64,000 bases of DNA from Nemertoderma westbladi (GCA_032718475.1 JAUCBJ010000603.1:25470-89469); one strand, 5' to 3'. Positions 20,802 through 31,657 are shown, counted from the first letter of the stretch. Notes: generated by a model not told the origin, from the sequence alone. Numbers and translations are program-made.

Positions 20802-22091
20802 TCAACGAAGTTCATCTAAGGCCGCCTGTTCCTCGAACCCGTAGATCTCTGCTCTGGCCGCCTCCTCCCTTTCTTCTGCCTCTCTCCTTTCTTGTCTAGC
20901 GATTTCTTCCAATCGCTTCGCTTCTCGTCTATCCACCTCTAGCTGCTCCCACCTCTGATATGGCGTATCCACATCCCTGTCTACTAGATGTCGGCAGTTA
21001 TAATACACCGACTCGCCCTTCAGCCCCGGGTGGTCTACCAGACCCTCGAAAGCCACTCTGAAGGCTCTTCTGTAGTTCAGGGGTGATCCCGATAGCAAGA
21101 ATGCTGTTGGTTCTCTCTCGATAACCACGGTGATGAATAGGTTTAGCAAACCTATCATTATCCAGTCCTCCTGCAGGATATATCGCTTCTTATATACCTT
21201 TATTGCTCCTCTCCGGAATTGATACACCTCTTGCTTCCCCGGCCTTGCTTCCCACTTCAGCAAGTTTGCCAACTCCGCTCCGTACTCCTCCCTGAATTTA
21301 CCCCAGTCCATTGGTTTGTGGCATATGAGCCCCATTAGCTGGCCCATTGCCACCGCTCCACAATGGCCGGCATTCTCCACTAGTCCCAACCCGTCTGGCG
21401 CTGTCATAGCCATGTAGACCATTTGCGTATCCAGGAGGTTGGAGGTCTCCGGAGCGATGATCCTCTCCGCATTGTCGCGGATCGCCGATCCCACCTTTAT
21501 CGTCGACTTCTCCCTTACTAGACTCTGCACCGCTTTTGGCAGCCGGTTCAATTTTGGCCCGTTCTTCTTCCCATACGTTCCTAGGTCGAATAGGAATATA
21601 TCCCCATTTGGCGCGGCCAAATGCAGGAGTATGGTTCTGGCCGACCCCGCCGACCCTCTTCTCGAACCTTCCTCGTCTTCCACGGTCCCTTCATCGTCTA
21701 GGACCATGTACCCTCCCCTGCTGACGGACTCTACGAACCTCTTCCAATCCTTTCTCGGTGGCTCCTTTGCATACTTCGGTATCCCGAACTTCGCCTCGTC
21801 TCCTTTCACCATGTAGTGGAAATGCTCGAAGATTGCATTGTCTAGCAACGGTGTCCCGTAGGTCCCGAGAGGTCGCTGTTTGTGCACCTCCCTGAAATGG
21901 TCCTGCAGCGCTCGCGCTTTGTGACCCCTCTCTAACCGCTCGTAGTATCCCCTCGTCTTCTCTTCCGGATGCCTCTCGGTGAAGTCCACCAGTATCTCCT
22001 TTCCTCCTAACTCCGCCTTTCTCTTTCTGACCAGTCTCTCCGCCATCTCGAACTCTCCCGATCGCTCACCTATAAGGTGGGGCCTTGCCAA
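20802..22091 (-). CDS. element B accessory ORF: probable DEDD-type 3'-5' exonuclease, 429 aa
   Basis: Open frame downstream of pol on the same strand. Residues about 127-230 look like an RNase D/WRN/Egalitarian-type exonuclease core: motif I LDDEG (D132, E134), then a strand pair ARTILLHLA and GDIFLFDLG, a KAVQSLV helix, IKVGSAIRDNAER (D206 as motif II), and LLDTQMVYMA. A possible motif III is RYILQEDWIMIGLLNL (Y304/D309), though its spacing is one longer than the usual YX3D. Residues about 376-425 are a charged coiled coil. The N-terminal 120 residues are unassigned. Family members trim 3' ends of RNA or DNA. The role in a retrotransposon is inference: processing of the 3' ends of element RNA or cDNA, or interference with host RNA decay. 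Alternatives: a captured host gene, or a separate element nested in B. Confidence 0.6.
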   Translation of the reverse strand: MARPHLIGERSGEFEMAERLVRKRKAELGGKEILVDFTERHPEEKTRGYYERLERGHKARALQDHFREVHKQRPLGTYGTPLLDNAIFEHFHYMVKGDEAKFGIPKYAKEPPRKDWKRFVESVSRGGYMVLDDEGTVEDEEGSRRGSAGSARTILLHLAAPNGDIFLFDLGTYGKKNGPKLNRLPKAVQSLVREKSTIKVGSAIRDNAERIIAPETSNLLDTQMVYMAMTAPDGLGLVENAGHCGAVAMGQLMGLICHKPMDWGKFREEYGAELANLLKWEARPGKQEVYQFRRGAIKVYKKRYILQEDWIMIGLLNLFITVVIEREPTAFLLSGSPLNYRRAFRVAFEGLVDHPGLKGESVYYNCRHLVDRDVDTPYQRWEQLEVDRREAKRLEEIARQERREAEEREEAARAEIYGFEEQAALDELR

Positions 22092-22480
22092 GGCACAATA
22101 TAAATGAGTGATGCAGTTAGGATGGTCTGTGCAGTTCGATAATGGCCTATCTCACACTATATGTTAGGTTATCGCCTAATTTTCCTACCCTAATTTCCTA
22201 AAGTGCCAAATTCTACCAAATTTCGTAATTCTGTCCGTTACTTAAAATATGTTCTGGAATATTTTTCCCTACTGTTACCATAATTTGTCTAATTTTCTAA
22301 TTTTATTTATTTTAATATTTAATTTAATCCTACTATTGTGCTATCAGTATCTGCCAATGGATTATTCTATTTATAATCCACATTCTGGCCTACTCTGTGG
22401 GATGGTGCAGTACAACAGTATGTGTTGCGTGGCCTACACGATTTATCCAGCTGTACCCACATGCCCCCCTCTCGCTACTC
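22092..22480 (-). other. element B spacer between repeats and the exonuclease ORF
   Basis: AT-rich leader-like sequence upstream of the exonuclease ATG (22091). No ORF on the element strand. Confidence 0.6.
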
Positions 22481-23270
22481 ATTACTAACTCTACTAACTT
22501 TCCAGCTAATTTCTGCTGACTCTTACTATATACTATATTATACATATCCTCCTACCACTAACTCTTACTGGTAACGGTACTATACGTACCCTCCTACTAA
22601 CTTCTCTACTAACTCCTACTACCGGTACTACGTACCCTCTTACTAACTAGCTCTACAACTAACTCTTACTAACCGGTACTACGTACCCTCTTTCTAACTA
22701 GCTCTACAACTAACTCTTACTAACCGGTACTACGTACCCTCTTACTAACTAACTAACTCCAACTAACTCTTACTAACTGGTACTACGTACCCTCTTACTA
22801 ACTTCTAACTCCACTAACTCTTACTAACCGGTACTACATACCCTCTTACTAACTAACTAACTCCAACTAACGGTACTACGTACCCTCTTACTAACTTCTA
22901 ACTCCACTAACTCTTACTAACCGGTACTACTTACCCTCTTACTAACTAACTAACTCCAACTAACGGTACTACGTACCCTCCTACTAACTAACTAACTCCA
23001 ACTAACGGCACTATGTACCCTCTTACTAACTTCTAACTCCACTAACTCTTACTAACCGGTACTACGTACCCTCTTACTAACTAACTAACTCCAACTAACG
23101 GTACTACGTACCCACTTACTAACTTCTAATTCTTACTGACTTCTATCTGCCTACTTACTTACTGTGTACTTACTATGTACTACTTTCCTTTCTCTTTCTC
23201 TCTTTCTGACTAACTCCAACTAACGGTACTACGTACCCTCTTACTAACTTCTAACTCCTATCTTTCCACC
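22481..23270 (-). repeat. minisatellite after element B pol (GGTACGTAGTACC)
   Basis: About 14 degenerate copies of a unit of about 40-75 bases; each contains the palindrome GGTACGTAGTACC (or a one-base variant) flanked by TTAGTTGGAGTTAG and GTAAGAGG on the minus strand. It occupies the space between integrase and the exonuclease ORF. Confidence 0.9.
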
Positions 23271-23371
23271 TATCCGGTCTTCTACCGATCGGACTCTTCT
23301 GTCTTCATCGGAGTAAGTGCCCACAACTCTCGCCAATCTCCATTGGTTGTTGATGATGGTATCGTCCGTGA

Positions 23372-26300
23372 TCACCCTCTGATCACCAGATCACCCTCTT
23401 TCAACTCCCTATTTGTATTTCTCCACTTGCTCCTCCTATGAAGCGTGGGTAGATATTCCTCGACCCACCTCCTCCAGTACTCCGCGCTTATCGCCTTAGC
23501 GACTTTCCAACTCTGTCGGGAGTCTATATTGTCTGGGTCTACACCCCGCATGTCGATTGTCGCCGGCCTCTCCATTAGAAAGTGACTGGGCGTCAGCACA
23601 TCTAATGATTCTGGGTCATCATTTTCTGGATATAGCGGTCTGCTATTAATGATACCCTCGCACTTTGCTAGTACCGTCCTTAGTACGTCCTCTGTTACCA
23701 TGTGGGTGTTCATCAACTTCGTCATCAGACGTTTGGAACTGCCCACGAGTCTCTCGACGCATCCTAGAGTATGCGGAGCATACGGCGTCCTCCTGTCCCA
23801 CTTCACCTGTCGTCTTCTCATGGCTGCCCTGACTTCCTCCCCTTCCAGGATGTCCAAGGCCTCTGCCATCTTGTTCTCCGCCCCCACAAAGTTGGTTCCG
23901 TTATCCGAGTATAATACTGCGATTGTCCCACCTTTGCGGTTTCTGAACCTCTCTAGGGCATTGATGAATGCCGATGCGGTTGCGTCTTGGGCGTGTTCTA
24001 TCCCTACCGCCCGCGTGTTATTACATACGAAGATAATGCCGTAGCGCTTCTCCGTGTGCCGCATCACCTTAATCTTTATCGGCCCGAACATATCTACACC
24101 GCAGTGTGTGAATGGCGGGTCATGCTGTCTTACTCTATTGGCCGGTAGTGGCGCCATCTCCTGTATGGCTGGCTCCTTCTTCATCCTCCGGCAGGTCTGG
24201 CACTGCCCCACTACCGCCTTTACCTTCTTCCTTAACTGTTTGACCCAAAAGGTCCTCCGTATCTCCGTGAGGGTTCGGTTGGTGCCCCCATGCAGTATCG
24301 ACTTGTGGGAGTCCCAGATGATCTGGTGCACTATCGGCGATCTATTGGGGATGATGATTGGTTTTGGTGGAATGATGATGCTGTTATTGTTGAGCACCCT
24401 GGAGTTCTTTATTAAAATCCCATCGTCATTGAGTTGTTGCAACAGCGCGATCAGCTCGCTGTCCCGTCGGAGATGCTGTTGTTTACTGATGCGTTCCACC
24501 TCATCGCCGTAGTTTTTTCTTTGTTCGTAGTGGATGACGGCCTTGGCCGCCCCCTCCAGATCGACGTTTGGTTTCTTCTTGATGTCTTGGCCAACCCCCT
24601 TTAGGAAGTTCCCGAAGACTCTCCAGTACGCCACTAACTTCTTGGTCTTGTACCAACTTGAGCTGTAGCTGAGGAGTTTGTCCGTCGGGTTATCGCATAG
24701 TTCTTCCAGTTTTGGTTGCACGTCCCTTATCTCCCTCACCATCTGGCTATATATCTCCTCGCCTTCTGAGTCTCCTCCCTCCTCCTCTAGTGCTACTTCC
24801 TCTGAGCCCGGGTCCTCCTTCTTCATCGGTGGCCAGGCTCTCCTGTCGTTCAGGAATTGTGGCCCGTGCTGCCACAATACTTCCTTCTTCAAGAAAGTGT
24901 GGCGTGCCACGCCCCTCGATAACAAGTCCGCTGGGTTCTCGTCCGTTGGGCAGTAGTGCCACCTTTCCAACTCCGTCATCGCTCTTATTTCGTCCACCCT
25001 ATTTGCGGCGAATATAGGGTATCTCGTCCTTTCATTGTGTAGCCAACCAAGCACTACCATGGAGTCCGTCCAGTAGTGTGTTTCCACTATGTTGGGAATG
25101 GTATCCATCAGATAGGCTGTGGCTCTTACTCCTAATCTCGCAGCTGTCAACTCGAGTTTCGGGACTGATGCTGAATCCGGTGGCGTTGACTTCGCTTTGC
25201 TGAATGCGAGTCTGGGCTTATGAGCCCCCTCTTGTTGTACTAGGTAGAGTGCCGCTCCGTATGCCTCCAATGATGCATCGGAGAACATGTGTAGGTCCAG
25301 ATTCGTCATGTCCCCATCCGGGAAATACACGCGTGGCATGCTGTATATCCCCATCTGTTCTAAACTCTCTGTCCACTTGCACCACTGCTTGCTGATCTCT
25401 TCCGGTACTTCTGTATCCCACTCGTCCTTTAGTTTGTATACTTTCTTAAGTATCTGTTTCCCCGTGACTAATAATGGGGATGCTAGGCCTAGGGGATCAT
25501 ATATCCTCGCTATGTATGACACATAGCCCCTCTTTGTGTGGATGTCTGCGCCCTCCTGGCTCAATTGGTACTTCAATTCGTCTGTCTCTCGGTTCCACAC
25601 GATCCCTAGTGCCTTCTGTTGGGACTCTATCCTCTTGTTCGCCATGTCCTGTCCCTTGGCTGTCGTGGGATTATCCATGGTCGCTTCTGGCCTCCTGTCC
25701 TCTATGGCTTTGATAAATTCTTCCGAACTGGATTGGAACTTGGTCAGGTTGAACCCGGATCCTTTTAGGATGTCGCGAACCTCGCGCCCCGTATCCAGTA
25801 GTTCTTTAACCGTATTTCCAGACTCCATTCCGTCATCTACATAGAAGCCGCGTCGAATCATATCGACGGCTTTAGCGCTGTATCTCTCCTCTTTACCCTC
25901 TACTGTGTTTCTTACAGCCACAGTCGTCGTGAATGAGGACGACTTGGCACCCATATTCTGCACCACCATCTTGTACATCGGTATTGTCAACGGTTCCTCG
26001 TCGCCGTTGTACCATAGGAAGCGCTGACTGTCGCTATCCTCTTCCGTTACACGGACTTGGTTGAACATGCCTTCGATGTCGCAAGTGAAGGCGTGCTTCC
26101 CGTTTCTGAATCTGAGTAAGACCTCGATCCCTGAGTAATAGATGTTGGGACCCTCCAACAGATAATCGTTTAGGCATTTGCCGTTGGTTTTAGCCGATGC
26201 GTCAACTACCATCCGCAGTTTACCTTTCTTCGGATCTAGAGCCACGTGAAGTGGCAGGTAATAGGTCCTGTCCGTGTTCGGTTCATCGACCGGTAACTCC

Positions 26301-28477
26301 ACGGCCCATCCTTTCTCAACATACTTCCTAATTGTCTTATGAATGTACTCATTCTTTTCGAGGCTCCGCTTTAGCGTTTGCTTCAACTTACGAAGCCTCG
26401 TGAGTACCATTCCTTTATTGTCGGGTAGCGGTAGCTTCGGTAGTTTCCATACCATCCCTATGGTATACCGCCCCTCATCGCATGTCATCGATTCCTTTAC
26501 GCTTTGTAAAGCCTGCTTATCCTCCACCGAGGTTCCGACCTCGGTCTCTTTCAATCCCTCAAAATCTTGTCTAAGCAGTCTCCTGAGCTGCTCCTCCACT
26601 CCTTCGTCTTCCATCTCCCGCATAGTTCCTGCGAACATGCACCCTGATGTCTCCGACATCCTAAACGGTATTTTGCTTCTAATTGGGCCGCTCAGCGTCC
26701 ACCCAAATGGTGTCAAGATCGCCACCGGGTCACACTGCCTGTCTTCGCCGAAGACCGTTTGCATTCTCTCGTGGGCCGTCGGGCAGTCCATTCCTACTAT
26801 AATGGATACCTTCCTAACGTCCACCTCTGGGATTGAGAAGTCGATACAGTCCAGGAATTTATATTGTTCGACCTCGATGTTGGTTGGTCGCCTGGCGTTG
26901 ATATTTATCGACTCTATCACCTGGATGGGGTTGATCGTCGTCCCATAATCGCATCCCGGTGCTATCGCTGCTATCCCGCACCATCCAGTCCTCATCTCCA
27001 GGACCTCATCTTTGCTGGAGATGGTTGTCACTGCCATCCTACTTGGCCTCGTCCTCAATCCTATTTCTTCGGCCACCCAATTCTCGACCAACGTGAAGGC
27101 TGCTCCACTGTCGACCAGCATCAGCGTGGTTACTGATCGATCGCCTTCCCCAATCACCCGCACTGGTACTACCCCGAGTAGTGCCATTCCTCTCTTCTTT
27201 GCTCCTACGGTGCTTGTTGCCATCGTCTGTCCTCTGGCTTGACCAAACTTAATTGGCGTCTCCTTGCATTGGTTGGCTCGATGTCCACCCGTCACACATC
27301 GAGAACAAACTTCGTTCCTCCTCGCATATTCTGTCTGATCTTCTCTGGGTAGTGCTTGCCAATATCTGCAATTCATCGTCTGATGAAGTGCGTTCGTGTG
27401 CAATTGGCACTTATTGTTTGGGTTGTAGCCATCCTTGTATAGTGCGCTATGTATCGCACTTGCATTCGTACCTAGGACCCTACTGTTCTTATTACTTGGG
27501 TTCGGCCTACCGGGCGTGTTAGGGTTATGTTTATTTGTGTTGTTATTTTTCCCTTGTCCGCTCCATGGTGCAGCCTTACCCCCGGCTATATGTGGACTAG
27601 CAGTCCGCTGCGTCGCTGCGTATGGCAGCGATTGTCTGAGCTTTGGCAATGCATTCGCCGTGTTGTGTTCTGGTTTCGGCCTATGGTATTCGGTCTTTGG
27701 TCCCTTTCCCAGGCTATCCTCGCTATAGATTGGGTCTGTTATGAGTTCGGCTTCGTAGTTAAGGAAGCTCGACATTTCTTCTAGACCCGGTTCCGCACCC
27801 TTCCTATCTCGAGTGGAGAAAGCGATTTTTCTCCACTTATTGCGCAGCCAAATCGGTAGTGCCTGCGCTATCGTGGTGATGTTATTAGATGCGTTGAGTT
27901 CGTATGGCGCATCCAGCATCTTTAACACGATTAGCGCTTTCTCGACTTTATTCGCAAATGTCTTTATGCTAATGGGATTATCCTGTAGGCCACCCGATGT
28001 TATACCTCTCAGGGTCTGCCGGATGATCTTGGCCGGGTGCCCGTACTCCCTGTCTAGTGCCCGCCATGCTGTCGTGAAGCCACCCTCGATGCCCTGGTGC
28101 TGCCTCACGATGTCGTATGCTGGGCCTCCTGTATACACCTGTAAATATTTTAGGCACTCCGCCTGCGTCAAGTTCTTTGTTAATATTTCATTGCTATACA
28201 TGTGCCGAAACTGCAGGTATTCTTCCGGCCTACTTCCATCGAATTTAAATGGTTCTATGGGTGGTAACTCGATCATGGTTTTTAATGCATCGATCAATGT
28301 AGCCATTCCCATCGCTTGTGCTTCCAATGGGTTCGATGGATGTTGTATAGATTCTCCTGTTGGGTGCGGTCCGCCCATCCTATCTGCTGTCTTTCTTTGC
28401 GTCGGATATATCATAGGGGGTAGCGGCCCCCTCCATATTTCGGTGTCGCATGATCTGCTCTCGTCCAGGGGGTTCAA
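23372..28477 (-). CDS. gag-pol: element B Gag(C-terminal)-protease-RT-RNase H-integrase, 1701 aa
   Basis: Long minus-strand frame with the Bel/Pao domain order: Gag core with KFDGSRPEEYLQF; zinc knuckle CSRCVTGGHRANQC; protease DSGAAF (about residue 455); RT with DIEGMF and YVDD (about 879); RNase H MFSDAS and WTDSMVV; integrase zinc-binding H/C cluster with CQTCRRM; integrase catalytic D, SDNGTNF (about 1524) and GCVERLVG. It begins at a TTG, not an ATG: the true frame continues upstream but is shifted at a C10 run (28536-28545, G10 in the mRNA sense). It ends early at LKEGDLVIRG because an 11-base duplication (AGAGGGTGATC) shifts the frame near 23380; the expected C-terminal continuation is visible in the next frame. 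All catalytic residues are present. Confidence 0.9.
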   Translation of the reverse strand: MNPLDESRSCDTEIWRGPLPPMIYPTQRKTADRMGGPHPTGESIQHPSNPLEAQAMGMATLIDALKTMIELPPIEPFKFDGSRPEEYLQFRHMYSNEILTKNLTQAECLKYLQVYTGGPAYDIVRQHQGIEGGFTTAWRALDREYGHPAKIIRQTLRGITSGGLQDNPISIKTFANKVEKALIVLKMLDAPYELNASNNITTIAQALPIWLRNKWRKIAFSTRDRKGAEPGLEEMSSFLNYEAELITDPIYSEDSLGKGPKTEYHRPKPEHNTANALPKLRQSLPYAATQRTASPHIAGGKAAPWSGQGKNNNTNKHNPNTPGRPNPSNKNSRVLGTNASAIHSALYKDGYNPNNKCQLHTNALHQTMNCRYWQALPREDQTEYARRNEVCSRCVTGGHRANQCKETPIKFGQARGQTMATSTVGAKKRGMALLGVVPVRVIGEGDRSVTTLMLVDSGAAFTLVENWVAEEIGLRTRPSRMAVTTISSKDEVLEMRTGWCGIAAIAPGCDYGTTINPIQVIESININARRPTNIEVEQYKFLDCIDFSIPEVDVRKVSIIVGMDCPTAHERMQTVFGEDRQCDPVAILTPFGWTLSGPIRSKIPFRMSETSGCMFAGTMREMEDEGVEEQLRRLLRQDFEGLKETEVGTSVEDKQALQSVKESMTCDEGRYTIGMVWKLPKLPLPDNKGMVLTRLRKLKQTLKRSLEKNEYIHKTIRKYVEKGWAVELPVDEPNTDRTYYLPLHVALDPKKGKLRMVVDASAKTNGKCLNDYLLEGPNIYYSGIEVLLRFRNGKHAFTCDIEGMFNQVRVTEEDSDSQRFLWYNGDEEPLTIPMYKMVVQNMGAKSSSFTTTVAVRNTVEGKEERYSAKAVDMIRRGFYVDDGMESGNTVKELLDTGREVRDILKGSGFNLTKFQSSSEEFIKAIEDRRPEATMDNPTTAKGQDMANKRIESQQKALGIVWNRETDELKYQLSQEGADIHTKRGYVSYIARIYDPLGLASPLLVTGKQILKKVYKLKDEWDTEVPEEISKQWCKWTESLEQMGIYSMPRVYFPDGDMTNLDLHMFSDASLEAYGAALYLVQQEGAHKPRLAFSKAKSTPPDSASVPKLELTAARLGVRATAYLMDTIPNIVETHYWTDSMVVLGWLHNERTRYPIFAANRVDEIRAMTELERWHYCPTDENPADLLSRGVARHTFLKKEVLWQHGPQFLNDRRAWPPMKKEDPGSEEVALEEEGGDSEGEEIYSQMVREIRDVQPKLEELCDNPTDKLLSYSSSWYKTKKLVAYWRVFGNFLKGVGQDIKKKPNVDLEGAAKAVIHYEQRKNYGDEVERISKQQHLRRDSELIALLQQLNDDGILIKNSRVLNNNSIIIPPKPIIIPNRSPIVHQIIWDSHKSILHGGTNRTLTEIRRTFWVKQLRKKVKAVVGQCQTCRRMKKEPAIQEMAPLPANRVRQHDPPFTHCGVDMFGPIKIKVMRHTEKRYGIIFVCNNTRAVGIEHAQDATASAFINALERFRNRKGGTIAVLYSDNGTNFVGAENKMAEALDILEGEEVRAAMRRRQVKWDRRTPYAPHTLGCVERLVGSSKRLMTKLMNTHMVTEDVLRTVLAKCEGIINSRPLYPENDDPESLDVLTPSHFLMERPATIDMRGVDPDNIDSRQSWKVAKAISAEYWRRWVEEYLPTLHRRSKWRNTNRELKEGDLVIRG

Positions 28478-28478
28478 T

Positions 28479-30162
28479 GTTCTTGTTCCTATTGGAGTAT
28501 ATTGTTGATATTGCGATGGGGGAATGTCACCCTGTCCCCCCCCCCACCGGTGTATTTGATACTGGGGTTGATGTTAATATATTGGGGGCCATGCACCTAT
28601 CCGCAATAACTCTTCCCTCCCCTGGATATATGTTATGCCCTTGCATGCTGTAGTCATACTGCTGTGCTGGTACCGGTATAGGCCTATCCACTTCTGGCCT
28701 ACCTACCGGTATATACTCCGCGACTTCCGGGTTTAATCCCGCCATCCGTGCTACCCTATCACCTACGTTATCTCTTCCAGCATGGCCTATAGTATGTGCA
28801 GTAAGGCCTACAGTATGTCCTGCAATCTGTATGTGTCACTCGGGATCGAAGTTTAACCTTCTCGAATAATCCTCCCCGGAGCTACCGTATTCTCGATCAG
28901 CAGGTATATCCCGTCGGGAAGTTTCTCTTCGATCCCCTCTACTGCTCTCGTCCTCGTACCGGTACACCCTGTACCCCTCTCTTGGCGTGTAGTACGCCTC
29001 GTCAGGTCGCATCTCCCCGGGACGACGGCAATCTCCCAGAGTTCGACCCCACTGACTCTCCGTCTCCATCTCTACTACCGACAGCTCGCTATCCGTCCTC
29101 GCTCTCCTGTCGTTCGCGACGACACTTCTTCTACTCTCTTCCCTTCTTCTCTCTGCAGTACAGTATCCCCGCTTGTGAGATCTCTCGTCGACCTCCCGGT
29201 TAAACTCCACTGTTCTTCTTCCCTCTTCTGATTGGGCTCGATGTCTCGTCGCTCGCCCTCTCGCGACGTCAACCTGTCTCTCTCTGCTCGATCGCACGCC
29301 GCTGGGGATACTCGTAATCCCCCTACTATTCTCCATCGCCGGGTGCTGCGGTTCACCTAATTCGCCCCGCGCATTATCCGCCGACGCCTGTGGGGTACTC
29401 CCTGCCCCCCCCCCCTCTCGCCGCTAATCCCTCATTGTGGGGCTCCTGCAGCCCCCCCCCCCCCCCACTCGCCACCTATCACTTCTCTATCTCTTACTTC
29501 ACTTCTACGCCCCTCTCTAGTCGACGCACTAACTCTACCGCGACTGGGTCTATTCACCCCCGCCTCTCCCTCTGTCACTGTGTTGCCTGGTAGGCTCCCG
29601 TCGGGTTGACTCAACCCCGCTACTCCCTGCGCACTAACTACGTGGCCTACCAGGCCCCTGTCGGGCTCTCTCACCCCTGCCACCTCCTGCCTACTGATTA
29701 CGTGGCCTACCAGGCTCTCATTGGGGTTTCTCACCCCCGTTACTCCCTGCCTACTGACTACGTGGCCTACCAGGCTCTCATTGGGGTTTCTCACCCCCGT
29801 TACTCCCTGCCTACTGACTACGTGGCCTACCAGGCTCTCATTTGCCGGGCCACCTGCGTCCGCCACGTTTATATTAATCTTCTATATCTTCTTTATCTAA
29901 TATTCTTATCTTCTAAATCAATTAAATTATTTTGCACACCTAAATTAGAAACGAGATTATTTTGGTCGTTTGAATTAAGATTGTTATTTGAATTATTTTG
30001 CGTAATTATATTATTTGAATTATTTTGTATATTCGGATTTAAATTATTATTTAAATTATTCGAATTATTTTGTAAATTTATATTAGGGTCGTTCGGATTT
30101 AAATTACTACCATCGGGCAAAATATTATTTCCTGCAATGAAAGTTTGGTTAGGATTATCCAC
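28479..30162 (-). pseudogene. element B Gag N-terminal extension (Asn-rich, 20-aa repeats, Arg-rich)
   Basis: Minus-strand coding region that runs into gag-pol. 30162-29893 is strongly Asn-rich (NNSNN repeats). 29866-29432 carries four to five repeats of 20 aa (ESLVGHVVSRQGVTGVRNPN). 29336-28836 is Arg/Glu/Ser-rich. 28745-28540 is Pro/Val-rich and leads into the gag core. The parts are in one frame except at G-homopolymers (28536-28545, about 29406-29417, about 29452-29466), a small shift near 29885 and one UGA at 28836-28838. The breaks at homopolymers may be slippage in life, decay, or assembly error. Function unknown; low-complexity Gag extensions often drive assembly, which is inference. 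Confidence 0.65.
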
Positions 30163-30257
30163 TACGGTACTATTAATATTAACGTCCTCTGCTGTATTAT
30201 TATTATTACCCCCCCCCCCCCCCCCCCGCCCGTACGGTCACACCAGTCTTGGGTCTG

Positions 30258-31657
30258 TCATCCGGTCCCTGTAAGTGGGATATTGATAAATGTTTCCATA
30301 ACTTCTGGCTCCTCGTAAACACTACCCGAGCCAGCCTCGCTCTCTGACAATCCCATCTGCGCCAGTTCCAGTCGGCGCTTCTGTTTGGCCTGATATTGCA
30401 TAAGCCCCCTTAGCCGGGCATGCATATCATCCCGCACACGTTTTCCCGCTCTCTCCCTCTCCCTATCCTCTCGTAAACTCTGATAGGCTAACTCTGCCTC
30501 TCTCGCAATCCTCTCAAGCCGTCTTGCCTCACGCTCTTTTCGCTCACCCTCTTCTCTCGCCTCCCTCGCCGCCTTGCGCTCTTTATGTTCACTCTGCTCT
30601 CTTGCCTCACTCGCCTCCCTCGCCGCCTCACGCTCTTTACGTTCACTCTGCTCTCTCGCCTCACTCGCCTCCCTCGCCGCCTCACGCTCCTCTCGCTCCT
30701 TCCTTTCCCTCGTTTCTATCTCCTCACACTCCCTAAAATTTCTCGCGACCCTCTCGGCTCGGCCTTCTCTTTGTTCTCTCTAGCCAGTTCTCTCTCCCTT
30801 TCCAATAACGCAGTTCCCTCCTCCAACTCCCTCTCCAACTCCTTTTGGTCTAACGCCACTATATCGAGCTGGCACGCCAGATCGATTTCTAACACCCTTC
30901 TTACTTTTGCAGAGGATGTAGCAGACTTGTCGGTTGCGACGGACTCCCGTCGCCTCCCCGTCCTACTAACTTTCCCCCTCTTTCTGGGGTTCTCAGCGAC
31001 CGACGAGACCGAATCCTCGGGGTTAACCTCAGATTCTCGCTCGTGCGGTCCCGCCCAACCCACTAACTTAATTCCCCTGGCATCCACTAAGTATGGCCCT
31101 ATGTACACTACACCAGGCTCCATACCCCTAGACTGCCACAACTCGAACAGTTCGGTGGCGACCCCTCTCGCTCTTTCACCCGCCAACTCTCCTTGCCCAA
31201 AGCGAACTAGATAGTTAAAATGTTTGTTCGACTCACCTAGTCGCTGATCTAGTTTCACCTGGTCTAGTTTTGCTCCCTCTTTAGCTTCCTTCATCTGCTT
31301 CCTCGTCGCGTTGTAGGCCCGTCGGAGCCGGTCGCTAACTCCGACGTCCTCGTCGCCGACATCCCCTCTTTCTCTCCATGTTCGGCGTCGTACCGGCGGC
31401 CCCACCATCGCCGTTCCGGTAGGCCGTCCGTCGCCCTCGGCCTGTGGCTGGCCGGCGACATTGGTACATCGTACGCCCTCGTGCGTCGACTCTTCCTCCC
31501 TCTCTGGTAGATGGCCGCCCTCCGCCTGGGCTATCGGGTCATTCGTGGTCGACGATCCCGGCGTCGTGGGTCGATACCGTCGCGTCGCGGCCTCGCAGAT
31601 CGTTTAGTCCGTATCGTCCGGGGTCCGTGGCGGTGTCGTTTCTCCTTCTTGGCTCAT
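30258..31657 (-). pseudogene. element B 5' ORF: charged coiled-coil protein, about 466 codons, broken
   Basis: The first ATG inside the element (31657, 60 bases after the 5' LTR) opens a minus-strand frame ending at UGA 30258-30260. It has one in-frame UAA at codon 18 (31604-31606) and one frameshift from a 5-base micro-duplication at about 30753-30763. The middle has a folded-looking segment (about 31300-31080, with VVYIGPYLVDARGIKLVGW). The last third is a long Arg/Glu/Ala coiled coil with a repeated AREASEAREQSE unit. Not recognised as standard Gag. It could be an accessory structural protein or an alternative Gag; which one is open. Confidence 0.6.

Noticed and set aside
22481-23270. Possible centromeric or ribosomal repeat
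   Set aside because: Lies wholly inside element B and has no rRNA-like sequence.
26343-28508. Several 80-230-aa plus-strand ORFs
   Set aside because: Antisense shadows of the element B gag-pol frame.
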